Made by a program: the position numbers and the translations under genes. Below the pieces are notes generated by a model, which did not search any database, was not told the origin of the DNA, and was given only the letters and a program-made list of their open reading frames with translations. Source: Trichostrongylus colubriformis (Eukaryota > Nematoda > Chromadorea > Rhabditida > Trichostrongylidae). Taken from it: 64,000 bases of DNA. Below are positions 63,195-64,000 of this stretch, one piece after another (position 1 is the first letter of the stretch; each line of letters begins with the position of its first letter). The stretch is from NCBI GenBank assembly GCA_963978905.1, contig OZ022259.1, positions 53,462,727 to 53,526,726 on the forward strand, written 5' to 3'.

Positions 63195-64000
63195 AAAAAA
63201 ACTCAAAGAGTGATGGTAAAATGGAAGTGTTCTGATAAGATGACACTGTAATGTTCCTAGCACATTGCAACAACACTTCATTTTTTTTTTTGACTTGTGT
63301 CAATAAGTTTTCTTTCAAAGTGGCTGGTTTGCGTGCGCTCGTTAGCGTATGATCGAATAGGTAAAGATAATATTTGTCAGTGTATATCATAAGATCAACA
63401 TCTAATGAAGGTGTCATGCAAACCGCATATTATTCGAGTAATATAATGTGTTGCTTGAATTGTTAGGAAATGAAATTCCGTTGTAAAAGACGTTTGAAAT
63501 GAAGGAAAAAATCGGAGTGCTGTTGATTTGAGTTTTTTTTTTACCGCGAAGTGCCACTATTAGAGAGGAAACTTCGTGACTACTAGAAGAATCATGCACG
63601 TTCACGTTGCAGTGACTCATCAGAAACTTGAAGTTGTGTGTTATAACTCAAGTGCACAGGAAAAAGATATATTACCTCTGAAGGGATACGGAGGGGGATG
63701 GGAAGGGGGGATGGGTGTCTAAATAGACTCTCTGTGGGCTGGCTTTTGGCAAGTTTCTGGAGTGAAAGGCACCTCTCAAGCACTCCAAATAGCGATAAAG
63801 AGCCAATTCGATTCGAACCACCCTCCCGTCAGCGGCTTCGAGGGTCGAGGACGGAGGTGTGGGATCGGGAAGGAGAGGGCATGATGGTGGGGTGTTAATC
63901 ATCGCATGCCGTGTCTTCTTATGCCTAAAATAGGCACATGGACGACTTATCGCTCTAGAAGTAGACCGCATACGGCATCCTTAGCTCACACGCTAAGCGG
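63195..64000. other. Downstream intergenic DNA, nothing recognised
   Basis: AT-rich then G-rich sequence. Short open frames only. Confidence 0.5.

Overview
The window is eukaryotic nuclear DNA, most likely from a strongylid (clade V, hookworm-like) nematode. The reasons are many small exons with TTTCAG-type acceptors, an RTE-clade LINE, a crowd of Tc1/mariner, Helitron and TTAA-target elements, and a PPM1G gene whose exons are separated by element-filled introns. The species cannot be named from sequence alone. Only two genes can be supported, both on the + strand. Nearly everything else is mobile DNA.

Layout. 1-780: tandem CRE-containing repeats and a GC-rich stretch with four CCAAT motifs. 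816-1619: mariner deletion derivative. 1620-9840 and 18183-27584: two copies of one large segmental duplication, each carrying exons of a von Willebrand factor A (VWA) protein. Between the copies lie an RTE LINE (about 10880-14165), a 265-bp direct duplication and a Tc3-like relic (14856-16351). 27600-39470: transposons only, including two adjacent giant inverted repeats (32237-34513). 39473-43266: the last four exons of the VWA gene and its poly(A) signal. 43290-49025: intergenic repeats. 49026-62778: a complete 16-exon gene for the nuclear PP2C phosphatase PPM1G, reconstructed here with consistent splice phases to about 538 residues. 62779-64000: its 3' UTR and downstream DNA.

The genes do not form an operon or pathway that I can see. 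The VWA protein is probably extracellular; PPM1G is a nuclear Ser/Thr phosphatase split by an acidic insert.

The most informative structure is the segmental duplication. Because the two copies differ by insertions, each supplies the empty target site of elements in the other. This dates the insertions as younger than the duplication and gives exact ends for a Helitron (A^T target), a TA-target element and two TTAA-target MITEs. Other notable points are two unrelated mariner families that both spread as derivatives lacking the first catalytic block, three mariner/Tc1 relics turned into long hairpins, and a Helitron family with a tetranucleotide microsatellite next to its 5' end. I found no evidence of a novel defence, CRISPR-like or biosynthetic system.
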